From NCBI GenBank assembly GCA_902538515.1, contig CACBFH010000003.1:23244-87243 (forward strand): 64,000 nucleotides of DNA, read 5' to 3'. The translations under genes were made by a program, and so were the position numbers. The stretch is from an uncultured Prochlorococcus sp. (lineage in GTDB: Bacteria > Cyanobacteriota > Cyanobacteriia > PCC-6307 > Cyanobiaceae). Positions 38,798-46,785 of this stretch are shown here, piece after piece. The notes beneath the pieces were generated by a model that made no database searches, had not been told where the DNA came from, and saw only the letters and a program-made list of their open reading frames with translations. Numbering within the stretch: the stretch's first letter is position 1; every line of letters starts with the position of its first letter.

Positions 38798-39017
38798 TAC
38801 CGTTTACTAAAGCACCAATAATAAGAATTGTTATCAATGGAACTACAAGAGGATTCCAAACTATCTGAATAAAATTAATAAAAATAAATATCCCATTAAA
38901 TTGCATGATGATTGCAAAAATAAAAAATATTGCAAAAAAAATGACTGTAAATAAATTTATTAATAACAAATTATCAATAATTTGTTTTAACTTATTTTGA
39001 TTATTCTCCTCAGTCAT
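38748..39017 (-). CDS. Small two-helix membrane protein
   Basis: An 89-residue protein with two predicted membrane segments (residues about 18-43 and 52-71) and charged ends. No family is recognised. It starts 8 bases inside the end of the upstream lipid-A-disaccharide-synthase-like gene (same strand, overlap 39010..39017), and its 3' end overlaps the TIGR01777 gene by 50 bases. The tight coupling to the upstream gene suggests a helper or anchor for that protein, but this is inference. Confidence 0.7.
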   Translation of the reverse strand: MTEENNQNKLKQIIDNLLLINLFTVIFFAIFFIFAIIMQFNGIFIFINFIQIVWNPLVVPLITILIIGALVNGINSWWRRKLLSQEEDI

Positions 39018-40212
39018 CTTTTATAACAATATTCATATCATCAACCATTTTAAGACAAGATTTGTTTTCACCCAGTCTTTTTTTAGCATTTTCATTACAT
39101 GCGATCATAAACTTCTTATTTAGCTGTATAAGGTATATTATTTTTATGATCAATTTAATTGTCTGGTTGATTTGATCATTTTTGTCTTTAAAATTACTGG
39201 CACAAAAAACATATTTTCCAAGCAAACGTCTTTGCGCTTCTGCAAAAGATTTTGTAAATTGTGGACCTTTACCTTCAATCTGAATAACCGGTTTTCCTAA
39301 TCCAATCGCTTGCTCTGCTGCTGTTCCTGCCATGCTAATACAGCATCTACTTTTCAATAATATTTTGTCAAAATTATTCCAATATATATTTACTTCTAAA
39401 AATTTGTATTGGCATTTCAAGAGATTATTATCTTTTATATTTTCTTTTTTTAACCATCCTCTTTTTTGAAGTATCTCCTTTATTTTTGATGAAGATAGGG
39501 CATTAACTATTGCAAAATTAAACTGAATTTTTTGAAAATATCTTAAATCTGACAATGCCTCTAATACCTCTAAAATCAAAACAAAATTATCCAAAATCTC
39601 AGGGAATCTACTTCCTGGAAATAATCCAATACAAAATTCATCTTTATTTAATTCTTTGTTGCTAGGAAAAAACTTATCCATAAATGGGTTGCCTAAAAAA
39701 GACACTTTCTTTTTTAACTGTAAAGTTAAATCATTAGCTGTAAGGGAATCTCTCGTATATATTTTTTTTGCTTTTTGTGAGATCAAGAAAAATTTAGAAG
39801 GCCATGGTAATTTCAACTTCCCTTCATAATGGCTGGAATAAGCAACTAGATATGTAAAAAAATCTTTCTTACAAACCCATGCAAAAAAAACTGGCACAAT
39901 ATCTCCAACTACAAAAAAATAATCATATTTTTTGCTTATTTTAAAAGTTAAATACAATTTTTTTAGAAGATAAAATATTTCACCTCCTAATATCTCAGTA
40001 AGTCTGCCCTTAAAGGAATTATAACCAATTCCTCCAGTTCTAAATTCCTTAGTTTTACCTATAATCTTAATTTTTGCTTTTTTGTAATGGTTTCCTATAC
40101 CAACTATTGGCAAAGCATGAACAGAATAACCACTTTTTAGGAATTGTTTAGCTATTAGACTGCCAGATAGATCTTCTCCATGCCCATTACTTAAAATTAA
40201 AATCTTAAACAA
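39010..40212 (-). CDS. Lipid-A-disaccharide-synthase-like glycosyltransferase (TIGR03492-like)
   Basis: A 400-residue GT-B-fold protein starting MFKILILSNGHGEDLSGSLI, with a GGEIF loop near residue 75, the FPGSRFPEIL motif (about 200) typical of LpxB/MurG-type enzymes, and the MAGTAAEQAIGLGKPVIQIE segment near the C-terminus. These fit the lipid-A-disaccharide-synthase-related family of cyanobacteria. The nucleotide-sugar and acceptor are not known. Downstream, and overlapping by 8 bases, lies the small membrane protein gene. Confidence 0.82.
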   Translation of the reverse strand: MFKILILSNGHGEDLSGSLIAKQFLKSGYSVHALPIVGIGNHYKKAKIKIIGKTKEFRTGGIGYNSFKGRLTEILGGEIFYLLKKLYLTFKISKKYDYFFVVGDIVPVFFAWVCKKDFFTYLVAYSSHYEGKLKLPWPSKFFLISQKAKKIYTRDSLTANDLTLQLKKKVSFLGNPFMDKFFPSNKELNKDEFCIGLFPGSRFPEILDNFVLILEVLEALSDLRYFQKIQFNFAIVNALSSSKIKEILQKRGWLKKENIKDNNLLKCQYKFLEVNIYWNNFDKILLKSRCCISMAGTAAEQAIGLGKPVIQIEGKGPQFTKSFAEAQRRLLGKYVFCASNFKDKNDQINQTIKLIIKIIYLIQLNKKFMIACNENAKKRLGENKSCLKMVDDMNIVIKDD

Positions 40213-40213
40213 T

Positions 40214-40642
40214 TTAAAATTCCAACCATTTTTTTACTTTAGTTAATTCAGGCCACTCTGGATATCTACTTAATCCGTCTTCAACAGATTCTTTCAACTC
40301 ACTTTTCACATCTGGCATCATCATAGACATTTTTTTTATTAACTCAATATGATCCCTAACACCTTTATTATTAGTAGCCAAAAGAGCTAAAGACAAATTC
40401 ATTCTTGCTTGTGGGTCTTGCTGATTTAATCGAACAGCTTGTCTGGCAGCTGACAAAGCTTCTTCATTATTTTTCAAAAGTAATTGAAGCCATGATAAAC
40501 AAGTCCAAGCAGCAAAATGATTTGGTATTTGCTGTATAATTTTTTGAAAATCTTGAACGATTGGAATTAAATCTTGCCCTGCTTTATATCTTGATAAAGC
40601 TGCATTAAAATCCTCTTCGATAGGATTAATTTCGTTATTCAT
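40214..40642 (-). CDS. TPR-repeat protein
   Basis: A 142-residue soluble protein with two tetratricopeptide repeats: FAAWTCLSWLQLLLKNNEEA and PQARMNLSLALLATNNKG. The N-terminal helix and the C-terminal YPEWPELTKVKKWLEF are conserved-looking. TPRs form protein-protein interfaces; the partner is unknown. It is 1 base from the LpxB-like gene downstream and 6 bases from the Fe-S carrier gene upstream, all on the minus strand. Confidence 0.85.
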   Translation of the reverse strand: MNNEINPIEEDFNAALSRYKAGQDLIPIVQDFQKIIQQIPNHFAAWTCLSWLQLLLKNNEEALSAARQAVRLNQQDPQARMNLSLALLATNNKGVRDHIELIKKMSMMMPDVKSELKESVEDGLSRYPEWPELTKVKKWLEF

Positions 40643-40648
40643 TATTTA

Positions 40649-41041
40649 TTAAACTGCAAAAGAGCTTCCACAACCGCAAGTTTGAGAGGCATTGGGATTT
40701 ACAAAATTAAAGCCACCTCCAATTAATTCCTTACTAAAATCTAACTGCATTCCATAAATATATAAAAGACTTTTAGGATCACAAACAACTTGAAAGTTTT
40801 GATCAGCTTTTAATGAATAATCATAAACTTTATCATCGGGATTTATTTCATCATTTCTTATAAAATCCATCGTATAACTCATCCCACTACAACCGCCAGA
40901 TCTTACACCTACCCTTAGTGCTTTTTTATCACTTTGGCCCCTCAACAAATTTGAAATTTGTTCTATAGCATCATTCGTAATTAAGATACCTTTGCCATCA
41001 TCAGAATTTTTAATTTCCTGTTTAAATTCTAGATTTTCCAT
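40649..41041 (-). CDS. A-type Fe-S cluster carrier (IscA/SufA/ErpA family)
   Basis: Carries an iron-sulfur cluster from the Suf scaffold to apo-proteins. The three conserved cysteines are in GVRSGGCSGMSYTMDF and SQTCGCGSSF (CxC). The 130-residue version starts at ATG 41041 (MENLEFKQEIKN). The frame is open to an ATG at 41101, but those 20 residues (rich in Tyr, Ser, Phe) do not look like the family and are excluded. It is first in the three-gene minus-strand group. Confidence 0.92.
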   Translation of the reverse strand: MENLEFKQEIKNSDDGKGILITNDAIEQISNLLRGQSDKKALRVGVRSGGCSGMSYTMDFIRNDEINPDDKVYDYSLKADQNFQVVCDPKSLLYIYGMQLDFSKELIGGGFNFVNPNASQTCGCGSSFAV

Positions 41042-41140
41042 AAACAAGGGATTTCTACTATTTATAATATAAAAACTTAATCGATAGGATGCATAGAACA
41101 AACGTTATCCAAACTTGATTTGTTATAATTCTAAGAAAAA

Positions 41141-42596
41141 GTGAAAATTGCAATAGTCGGTTCTGGATTAGCTGGTCTCACAGCAGCAGTCAATTTAGTT
41201 GATGAGGGCCACGTAGTAGAAATTTACGAGAGCAGGTCATTTTGGGGAGGTAAAGTAGGAAGTTGGGAAGATAAGGATGGCAACCACATAGAAATGGGTT
41301 TACATGTATTTTTTTACAATTATGCAAATCTTTTTAAATTAATGAAAAAAGTGGGAGCTCTAGACAACTTACTCCCGAAAGAGCATACTCATCTATTTAT
41401 AAATAATGGTGGTAATTTAAAATCGTTAGACTTTAGATTCCCTTTGGGTGCTCCATTTAACGGACTTAAAGCTTTTTTTACCACCGAACAACTTACTTGG
41501 GTAGATAAGTTCAGAAATGCCTTAGCTTTAGGGACAAGTCCCATCGTTAGAGGATTGATAGACTATGAAGGCGCAATGAAAATAATTAGAGATCTAGATA
41601 GAATTAGTTTTAAAGAATGGTTTATAAACCATGGTGGAAGTGAAAAAAGTTTAGAAAGAATGTGGGATCCTATCGCATATGCATTAGGTTTTATTAATTG
41701 CAAAGATATTTCAGCAAGATGCATGCTAACTATATTCATGATGTTTGCTTCAAAAACAGAAGCCTCAAAACTTAATCTTTTAAAAGGTTCCCCACATAAG
41801 TGGTTAACACAACCTATCGTCGACTACATCACAAACAAAGGAGCAAAAATTCATCTTAACCATAAGGTAGAAGAAATTATTTATGAAAAGGAATCTTCCT
41901 CTTATTCAGTAAATCAATTAAAAATATCTTCTCCTGAAGGAATTAAGGCAGTATTTGCAGATAAATTTCTAGCTGCCTGTGATGTTCCTGGAATAAAAAA
42001 AATAATTCCAAAAGAATGGTATCAATTTAAAGAATTTGAAGGTTTAAGAAAACTTAGAGCTGTAGCTGTTGCCACAATCCAATTAAGATATGACGGTTGG
42101 GTTACTGAATTACAAAAAGATAATACTGGAAACGAACCAATTGGACTAGATAACCTTCTTTATTCTGCAGATGCCTCTTTCAGTTGTTTTGCTGATTTAG
42201 CACTAGCAAGTCCAGCAGACTATAGAAAAAAAGATATGGGATCACTTCTCCAATGTGTTTTAACTCCTGGCGATAGATGGATGGGAAGATCCACAGAAAG
42301 AATTACAAAAGAAATTGATAAAGAAGTTCGCCGTCTATTCCCATCCTCAAAAAACCTTAAATTGCTTTGGAGTAACGTGGTACAAATTCCACAATCACTT
42401 TATAGAGAAGCTCCCGGTATGGAACCTTTCAGACCCGATCAAAAAAACATCTATATCTAATTTCTTCATGGCTGGTAGTTATACAAAACAAGATTATATA
42501 GACTCTATGGAAGGAGCTACAATGAGTGGTCATTTAGCTGCCGCCGCAATTTTAGAGAAGAAAGTCGAATTAGCAAAAAATCTTGCAGTAAGTTAA
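41141..42596 (+). pseudogene. crtQ: Zeta-carotene desaturase, interrupted by a +1 frameshift
   Basis: Converts zeta-carotene to lycopene (with pds, plant-type route). The N-terminal KIAIVGSGLAGLTAAVNLV and FWGGKVGSWEDKDGNHIEMG match the desaturase family. The first frame (41141..42460) stops after DQKNIYI. The expected C-terminus [20 protein letters not shown] and SMEGATMSG continues in the next frame and ends at 42596. Removing one base from the A7 run at 42441..42447 joins the frames into a 484-residue protein of normal length. Since zeaxanthin and carotenes are essential in Prochlorococcus, a sequencing error or a corrected readthrough is more likely than true loss. Confidence 0.9.
42441..42447 (+). 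other. A7 homopolymer at the crtQ frameshift
   Basis: Seven consecutive A follow GATC. In the desaturase frame six would give GAT CAA AAA ACA TCT (Asp-Gln-Lys-Thr-Ser) and the rest of the protein in frame. The present seven give AAC ATC TAT ATC TAA and premature stop. Homopolymer length is the most common kind of base-calling or slippage error. Confidence 0.9.
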
Positions 42597-42599
42597 TTA

Positions 42600-43070
42600 A
42601 TGGGTACTTGGCTAAAACATGACGTAATAACAGTTGTTAATGCGCCTCTTGAAAATGTATGGGACACATGGAGCGATTTAGACTCAATGTCACTTTGGAT
42701 GAGCTGGATTGAATCTGTAAAAACAGTTGACGAAAAAACTAATACGTTACCAGATTTAACAGAATGGACTTTAGCTGCAAATGGCTTTAGGTTTAAATGG
42801 AAAGCTCAAATTACAGAAAGGGTTGAAAAAAGCAAACTTAAATGGAAATCAATAGGGGGTTTACCAACTGAGGGATCAGTAGTTTTCGAAAGTAAAACTG
42901 ATCAAATCACAACGGTAAATTTAGCAATAACTTATGAACTACCAAAAATGATTGCTCGGTTTATGGAAGAAAATATTTTAGGAAAAATGGTTACAAACGA
43001 ATTACAGACCAATATTGATAGGTTCAAAGATTTAGTTGAAAAGAACTATACAAAAAATTTTTCTAATTAA
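42600..43070 (+). CDS. SRPBCC-fold protein
   Basis: A 156-residue START/Bet-v-1-like (SRPBCC, polyketide cyclase) protein with the N-terminal VNAPLENVWDTWSDLDSMSL, a typical first helix of the family; the middle part is beta-rich (FRFKWKAQITERV) and the end is a long helix. These proteins bind hydrophobic ligands. It follows crtQ after 3 bases, so it may bind or hand on carotenoid intermediates (inference). It overlaps the hemD 3' end by 8 bases. Confidence 0.82.
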   Translation: MGTWLKHDVITVVNAPLENVWDTWSDLDSMSLWMSWIESVKTVDEKTNTLPDLTEWTLAANGFRFKWKAQITERVEKSKLKWKSIGGLPTEGSVVFESKTDQITTVNLAITYELPKMIARFMEENILGKMVTNELQTNIDRFKDLVEKNYTKNFSN

Positions 43071-43860
43071 AAATATTAATTGCTACATCTAGTAGTCCTT
43101 CAAAAGTATATTTTTGTGCCTGACTATCAACTCTTCCAAAAATCTTGTTACATTTTTTTGTTGTCTGAGGTCCAATAGTTAATAACTTAATTTGATCAAA
43201 ATATTCTAACCATTGTTTACCAAGTTTTTTTTCTAATAAAAAAGCAGCATTTACTACGGTTTTACCGCTTGAGAAAATAATTGCATCGACTTTTCGATTA
43301 GAAATAATATCAATTGTTTCTTCCGGAATTGATTCAGGACATCTAGTTTCATATGCAGCAACCTCAAATACACGAGAACCAGCCTTTCTAAATTGATCTG
43401 CAATTAAATCCCTACCACCTGTTTGCACTCTTGGTACAAAAACTCGAAGTCCATAACCAGATACTGGGAAATTATCAATTAAACTTTCAGCAACAAATTC
43501 TGGAGGTATAAAATCAGCCTTAATCCCAAAATCATAAAGAGTTTTTGAGGTTTTTTCTCCGACTACGGCGATTTTTGTTCTTTTAGAACATTCTTTTAAT
43601 GAACTATTAAAGTATCTAAGTCTTTTATCCACAAATTTGATCCCATTACTACTGGAAAAAATAATCCAATGAAAATCATTTATTTGATTTAATGCTTCAT
43701 CAAGAGGATTCAAATCATCAGGATCAGCAATACTTATTGCAGGTAAATCAAATACATTAGCGCCCTTGCTTATGAATATCTTTTTTATATCCAATATCCC
43801 TTCTTTTGATCGAGTAATAATTATATTTCTTTGATGAAGGGGAAGATCAACTTTTGGCAT
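43063..43860 (-). CDS. hemD: Uroporphyrinogen-III synthase
   Basis: Cyclises hydroxymethylbilane to uroporphyrinogen III, the branch to haem and chlorophyll. It has two alternating Rossmann-like lobes: NIIITRSKEG (N-terminal), DFHWIIFSSSNGIKF, KIAVVGEKTSKTL, and in the second half VDAIIFSSGKTVVNAAFL and KLLTIGPQTTKKC. Sequence conservation in this family is low, so the call rests on these blocks and the length (265 residues from ATG 43860). The ATG at 43875 is an alternative that would extend the overlap with rbfA. Confidence 0.85.
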   Translation of the reverse strand: MPKVDLPLHQRNIIITRSKEGILDIKKIFISKGANVFDLPAISIADPDDLNPLDEALNQINDFHWIIFSSSNGIKFVDKRLRYFNSSLKECSKRTKIAVVGEKTSKTLYDFGIKADFIPPEFVAESLIDNFPVSGYGLRVFVPRVQTGGRDLIADQFRKAGSRVFEVAAYETRCPESIPEETIDIISNRKVDAIIFSSGKTVVNAAFLLEKKLGKQWLEYFDQIKLLTIGPQTTKKCNKIFGRVDSQAQKYTFEGLLDVAINIFN

Positions 43861-44239
43861 CCTTGTCCTCAACATAATGATTTTGATTTTTATTTTTTAA
43901 TTCATCGAGAAGTTTCAAGACTGATAATCCTTTATCAAGAACAACATCGTCTTTAAAAATTATCTCTGGAACTCTTCTCATCTCAATTCTTTTTCCTAAA
44001 GTATGCCTTATAGAACTTTTAGCAGTATTCAAGTTTGATACAATTTCTTTCCTCACTTTCTCTTGAGCAGTTGAAGTTATATAAATTTTACAGTGTTGCA
44101 AATCACCTGATAAATCAATCTTAGAAATATTGACGAAATGATCTCTAATAAGATCATTTTCTAAATCATTCTGCAATATAAGGGTTATTTCTTTCTTCAA
44201 AAGAGAAGAAACTTTTGCAAGACGGTAATTATTTGGCAT
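43847..44239 (-). CDS. rbfA: Ribosome-binding factor A
   Basis: Late 30S maturation and cold-adaptation factor with a KH-like fold. The 130 residues begin NYRLAKVSSLLKKEITLILQ and contain LQHCKIYITS, LGKRIEMRRVPEIIF and DDVVLDKGLSVLKLLDEL, which are family hallmarks. It shares a base with the DUF751 gene upstream (stop and start codons overlap at 44239) and overlaps hemD downstream, so the three form a unit. Confidence 0.93.
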   Translation of the reverse strand: MPNNYRLAKVSSLLKKEITLILQNDLENDLIRDHFVNISKIDLSGDLQHCKIYITSTAQEKVRKEIVSNLNTAKSSIRHTLGKRIEMRRVPEIIFKDDVVLDKGLSVLKLLDELKNKNQNHYVEDKDAKS

Positions 44240-44457
44240 TATGGTTGTAAATTTATTGGGTTTGTCATCGCTTGCAAAACAAAATAAACAGTTATGAAAG
44301 CACTTAAGACAGAAGATATGAAACCTACTATTGTGAGTGGATTTGATCTATTCTTGAATAAAGGTTCAAGCAAAGCAACAAGTCCCCCAACAATGATAGA
44401 TATCAAATACTTTGGATATCTCGCAACATTAGAGAAAAATTCGCCCATCAGCTCCAC
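44239..44457 (-). CDS. DUF751/Ycf33-like membrane protein
   Basis: A 72-residue protein with two hydrophobic segments (about 17-32 and 42-62). The EFFSNVARYPKYLISIIVGG start and short loop LFKNRSNP fit the DUF751 (Ycf33) family found only in oxygenic phototrophs. Its role is unknown, perhaps in the thylakoid membrane. The order DUF751-rbfA is familiar from other cyanobacteria. Confidence 0.78.
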   Translation of the reverse strand: MELMGEFFSNVARYPKYLISIIVGGLVALLEPLFKNRSNPLTIVGFISSVLSAFITVYFVLQAMTNPINLQP

Positions 44458-44502
44458 AAATAGATTACTTTTTTAGCTAAGTTTTAACAAACATTAAACA
44501 GC

Positions 44503-45228
44503 ATGATTACATTATATCAATTTAGACATAGTGCTTTTTGTTTAAAAACAAGAATGGCGCTTCATGCAAAAAAACTACAATATCGAGTTGAAGAAGTAAC
44601 ACCTGGAATAGGCCAATTTGAAATCTTTAAATTATCAGGTCAAAAACAAGTACCTGTAATAGTCGATAGTAATGATCAAGTTATTAATGACTCTTCAACT
44701 ATTTGCGAATATATAGATAAAAAAAATGAAAACAATCCACTTTTTCCTGAGGATCCAATATTATTTGCACAATGCAAACTAATTGAAGACTGGGCAGATA
44801 CTACAATGGCTACAACTTGTAGAAAAGCTTTAATAAAATCTGCAATAGAAAATCCACAGCTAAGAACTGCTTTACTTCCAGATGAAATACCTTCTTCAGT
44901 TAAAAGTATTGTTGATAAATTACCTTTTGAAAATCTTAGTAAAATTTCTAATGTAGTTTTGTCTTCTAAAGATAATTTAGAACTCCAAAAATTACTGGAA
45001 GCTTTATCAAAATCCTTGATCAACAAGAAATATTTAGTTGGAGATAGTGTATCAATTGCAGATATTTCAATTGCTGCTCAATTATCCCTTATTAAATTTC
45101 CAAAGTCTGCAGGACCAATTCTTTCAGGAGAAGGGAGCCAAGAATACATAAACAACCCTTATTTAGAAAATCTTTTCATTTGGAGGAACAACTTAGAAGA
45201 ATATCTTTTTAGTGCTAATTCTCAATAA
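44503..45228 (+). CDS. Glutathione S-transferase family protein
   Basis: Thioredoxin-fold N-terminal domain (residues 1-80: ITLYQFRHSAFCLKTRMALH, KQVPVIVDSNDQVINDSSTI) and an all-helical C-terminal domain with VGDSVSIADISIAAQL. The 241-residue length is usual. The S/C in the first helix (SAFCLKTR) provides the possible catalytic residue. The substrate is unknown; detoxification or a redox role is likely. It converges with the secreted-protein gene, overlapping by 14 bases. Confidence 0.88.
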   Translation: MITLYQFRHSAFCLKTRMALHAKKLQYRVEEVTPGIGQFEIFKLSGQKQVPVIVDSNDQVINDSSTICEYIDKKNENNPLFPEDPILFAQCKLIEDWADTTMATTCRKALIKSAIENPQLRTALLPDEIPSSVKSIVDKLPFENLSKISNVVLSSKDNLELQKLLEALSKSLINKKYLVGDSVSIADISIAAQLSLIKFPKSAGPILSGEGSQEYINNPYLENLFIWRNNLEEYLFSANSQ

Positions 45229-45922
45229 ATTCAAACTTCAATTTATATTTATTTGTTTTTATAGCATGAATAGAAGGATCACCAACTTTTGAACCATAAG
45301 AAGCAACATATTGCACTCCACAAATTGATGGTTTGATTGAATTATCAACTTCCAATATTTCTTCGGAACATTTTTGAAATCTACTAATAGTCTCTACCTG
45401 ATTAATCCTTGAAGCACCTGGCTTATGTGCTGTTTGTATAACTAGCTCATCTGCGAAAAAAATATCATTATCTTGGATCTGATTTCTCCCTGTAATTCTT
45501 GAATCAATATAAAAATCATCTTTTAAATAAGTAATTTGATTATTAATAGATTGAGGATCATTTACAACCTTAATTAAGGTTTCACCAAATATTGCTTTTC
45601 CAATAGATTCAGAATTTTTTGCACGATTACCAACAATTAAATCTGAATCATTCTTAAAGAAATTTACTTTATAAATAACTGGCTCTTCTGAATCATTAAC
45701 TATATCTTGAGAAGTAACAAGCCAATTCCCCTCGAACCATTTAGGATAAATTAAATCCTTAGAAGTATCCGATAATTTAAAATTTGGCAAATATAATTCT
45801 GGCCATTGATTTACACGATTTTCCAAAAACTCTCGTAGGTTAGAATCTACTAAAGCAAAAGAACTGTCTAAAAAAATTCCTTGAAAAATCAAGCAAAGAA
45901 TTAATCCAAGAAGAATTTTCAT
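45215..45922 (-). CDS. Secreted/lumenal protein with signal peptide
   Basis: A 235-residue protein whose first 23 residues (KILLGLILCLIFQGIFLDSSFA) form a signal peptide with an Ala-type cleavage site. The mature part has WPKWF-like YPKWFEGNWLVTSQ and beta-rich segments, with two cysteines (about 183 and 198). It resembles lumenal proteins of the DUF6816 kind shared by cyanobacteria and plants, but I am not sure of the family. Its start codon is one base from that of the divergent CRR7 gene. Confidence 0.72.
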   Translation of the reverse strand: MKILLGLILCLIFQGIFLDSSFALVDSNLREFLENRVNQWPELYLPNFKLSDTSKDLIYPKWFEGNWLVTSQDIVNDSEEPVIYKVNFFKNDSDLIVGNRAKNSESIGKAIFGETLIKVVNDPQSINNQITYLKDDFYIDSRITGRNQIQDNDIFFADELVIQTAHKPGASRINQVETISRFQKCSEEILEVDNSIKPSICGVQYVASYGSKVGDPSIHAIKTNKYKLKFEFIEN

Positions 45923-45923
45923 T

Positions 45924-46181
45924 ATGTCAAATCCACTAATAAGAGCATCAGATCATTATGTGTTATTAGAGCCAGATTCAAAAGAAAAAATTGTATCAAA
46001 GCAAGAAGCAATTTTATGGTTGAAGAATTGGCTTAGTAAGACAGAAACACAAACAATATATCAAAATATAGAACATCCTGATCAGGAATTTTTTGAAGAA
46101 TTATTGGAAAGCACTTATGAATTAGAAATAAAATTAGGATACGTTATCAAATGGTTTGCAGTAAGAATTGAACCAGATTAA
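45924..46181 (+). CDS. Chlororespiratory reduction 7 family protein
   Basis: An 85-residue soluble protein with DHYVLLEPDSKEKIVSKQEA at residues 10-29, ELEIKLGYVIKWFAVRIEPD at the end, and a helical centre. This matches CRR7 (DUF3571), which in Arabidopsis is needed for assembly or stability of the chloroplast NDH subcomplex. It fits the rich NDH-1 set in this window. It is divergent from the secreted protein gene, with start codons separated by one base, and converges with aroK (overlap 4 bases). Confidence 0.75.
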   Translation: MSNPLIRASDHYVLLEPDSKEKIVSKQEAILWLKNWLSKTETQTIYQNIEHPDQEFFEELLESTYELEIKLGYVIKWFAVRIEPD

Positions 46182-46735
46182 CTAATTATTTCTTTATGAA
46201 TTGCATTAATTATTTTCATAGCGACTTCTTCAATATTTTCCCTTTTTACTTGAATTCTTAGATCTGCTTGAGAATACAAATTTTCTCTAGATTTAAAAAT
46301 ACTCATATATAAATCATTTAGATTCTTTCCTTGAAGAAGTGGCCTATTTTTAATTTCATTTTTCAATCTTTCAATTGCTATATCTTTGTCGAGATCTATC
46401 CAAGCAATAATTCCCTGTCTTAAGATTCCCCAGTTTTCCGATTTGGTAACTATTCCTCCCCCAGTTGAGATTACTAATGAAGGAATTTTGATAGTTTCTT
46501 TAAGGCAGTTTGCTTCAAATTCACGGAAATTATCCTCTCCTTCATCATTAAAAATTTGATTGATAGTTTTTTTTGCCAACTTCTCTATAAATGAATCTAA
46601 ATCAATATATTTGTACTTCAATAATTCAGCCAGCTTCAAACCAGTTTGTGACTTACCAGAACCCATCATTCCAATCAAAAATATGCTTCTGCCCTTAATA
46701 GAATGAACTGTTTTTTCGATAATGGATTTTTCCAT
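46178..46735 (-). CDS. aroK: Shikimate kinase
   Basis: Phosphorylates shikimate at O3 in aromatic amino-acid synthesis. The P-loop is FLIGMMGSGKSQTG (residues 19-32), the acidic substrate site is YIDLDSFIEK, and the second substrate site STGGGIV is followed by RPLLQG and the lid region. The 185-residue length is normal. The start ATG 46735 lies 50 bases from the divergent pterin synthase gene. Confidence 0.95.
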   Translation of the reverse strand: MEKSIIEKTVHSIKGRSIFLIGMMGSGKSQTGLKLAELLKYKYIDLDSFIEKLAKKTINQIFNDEGEDNFREFEANCLKETIKIPSLVISTGGGIVTKSENWGILRQGIIAWIDLDKDIAIERLKNEIKNRPLLQGKNLNDLYMSIFKSRENLYSQADLRIQVKRENIEEVAMKIINAIHKEIIS

Positions 46736-46785
46736 AAAGACAAAAGCGTATTTAAAACCTTAAGATAGTATTATCGCAGACAAGT

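Noticed and set aside
41042..41101. 20-codon N-terminal extension of the A-type Fe-S carrier
   Set aside because: The extension does not resemble the family; ATG at 41041 is better.
42441..42447. Programmed -1 ribosomal frameshift at A AAA AAC in crtQ
   Set aside because: The heptamer is in the correct phase for -1, but a -1 shift does not enter the frame with the conserved C-terminus; +1 (or loss of one A) is needed.
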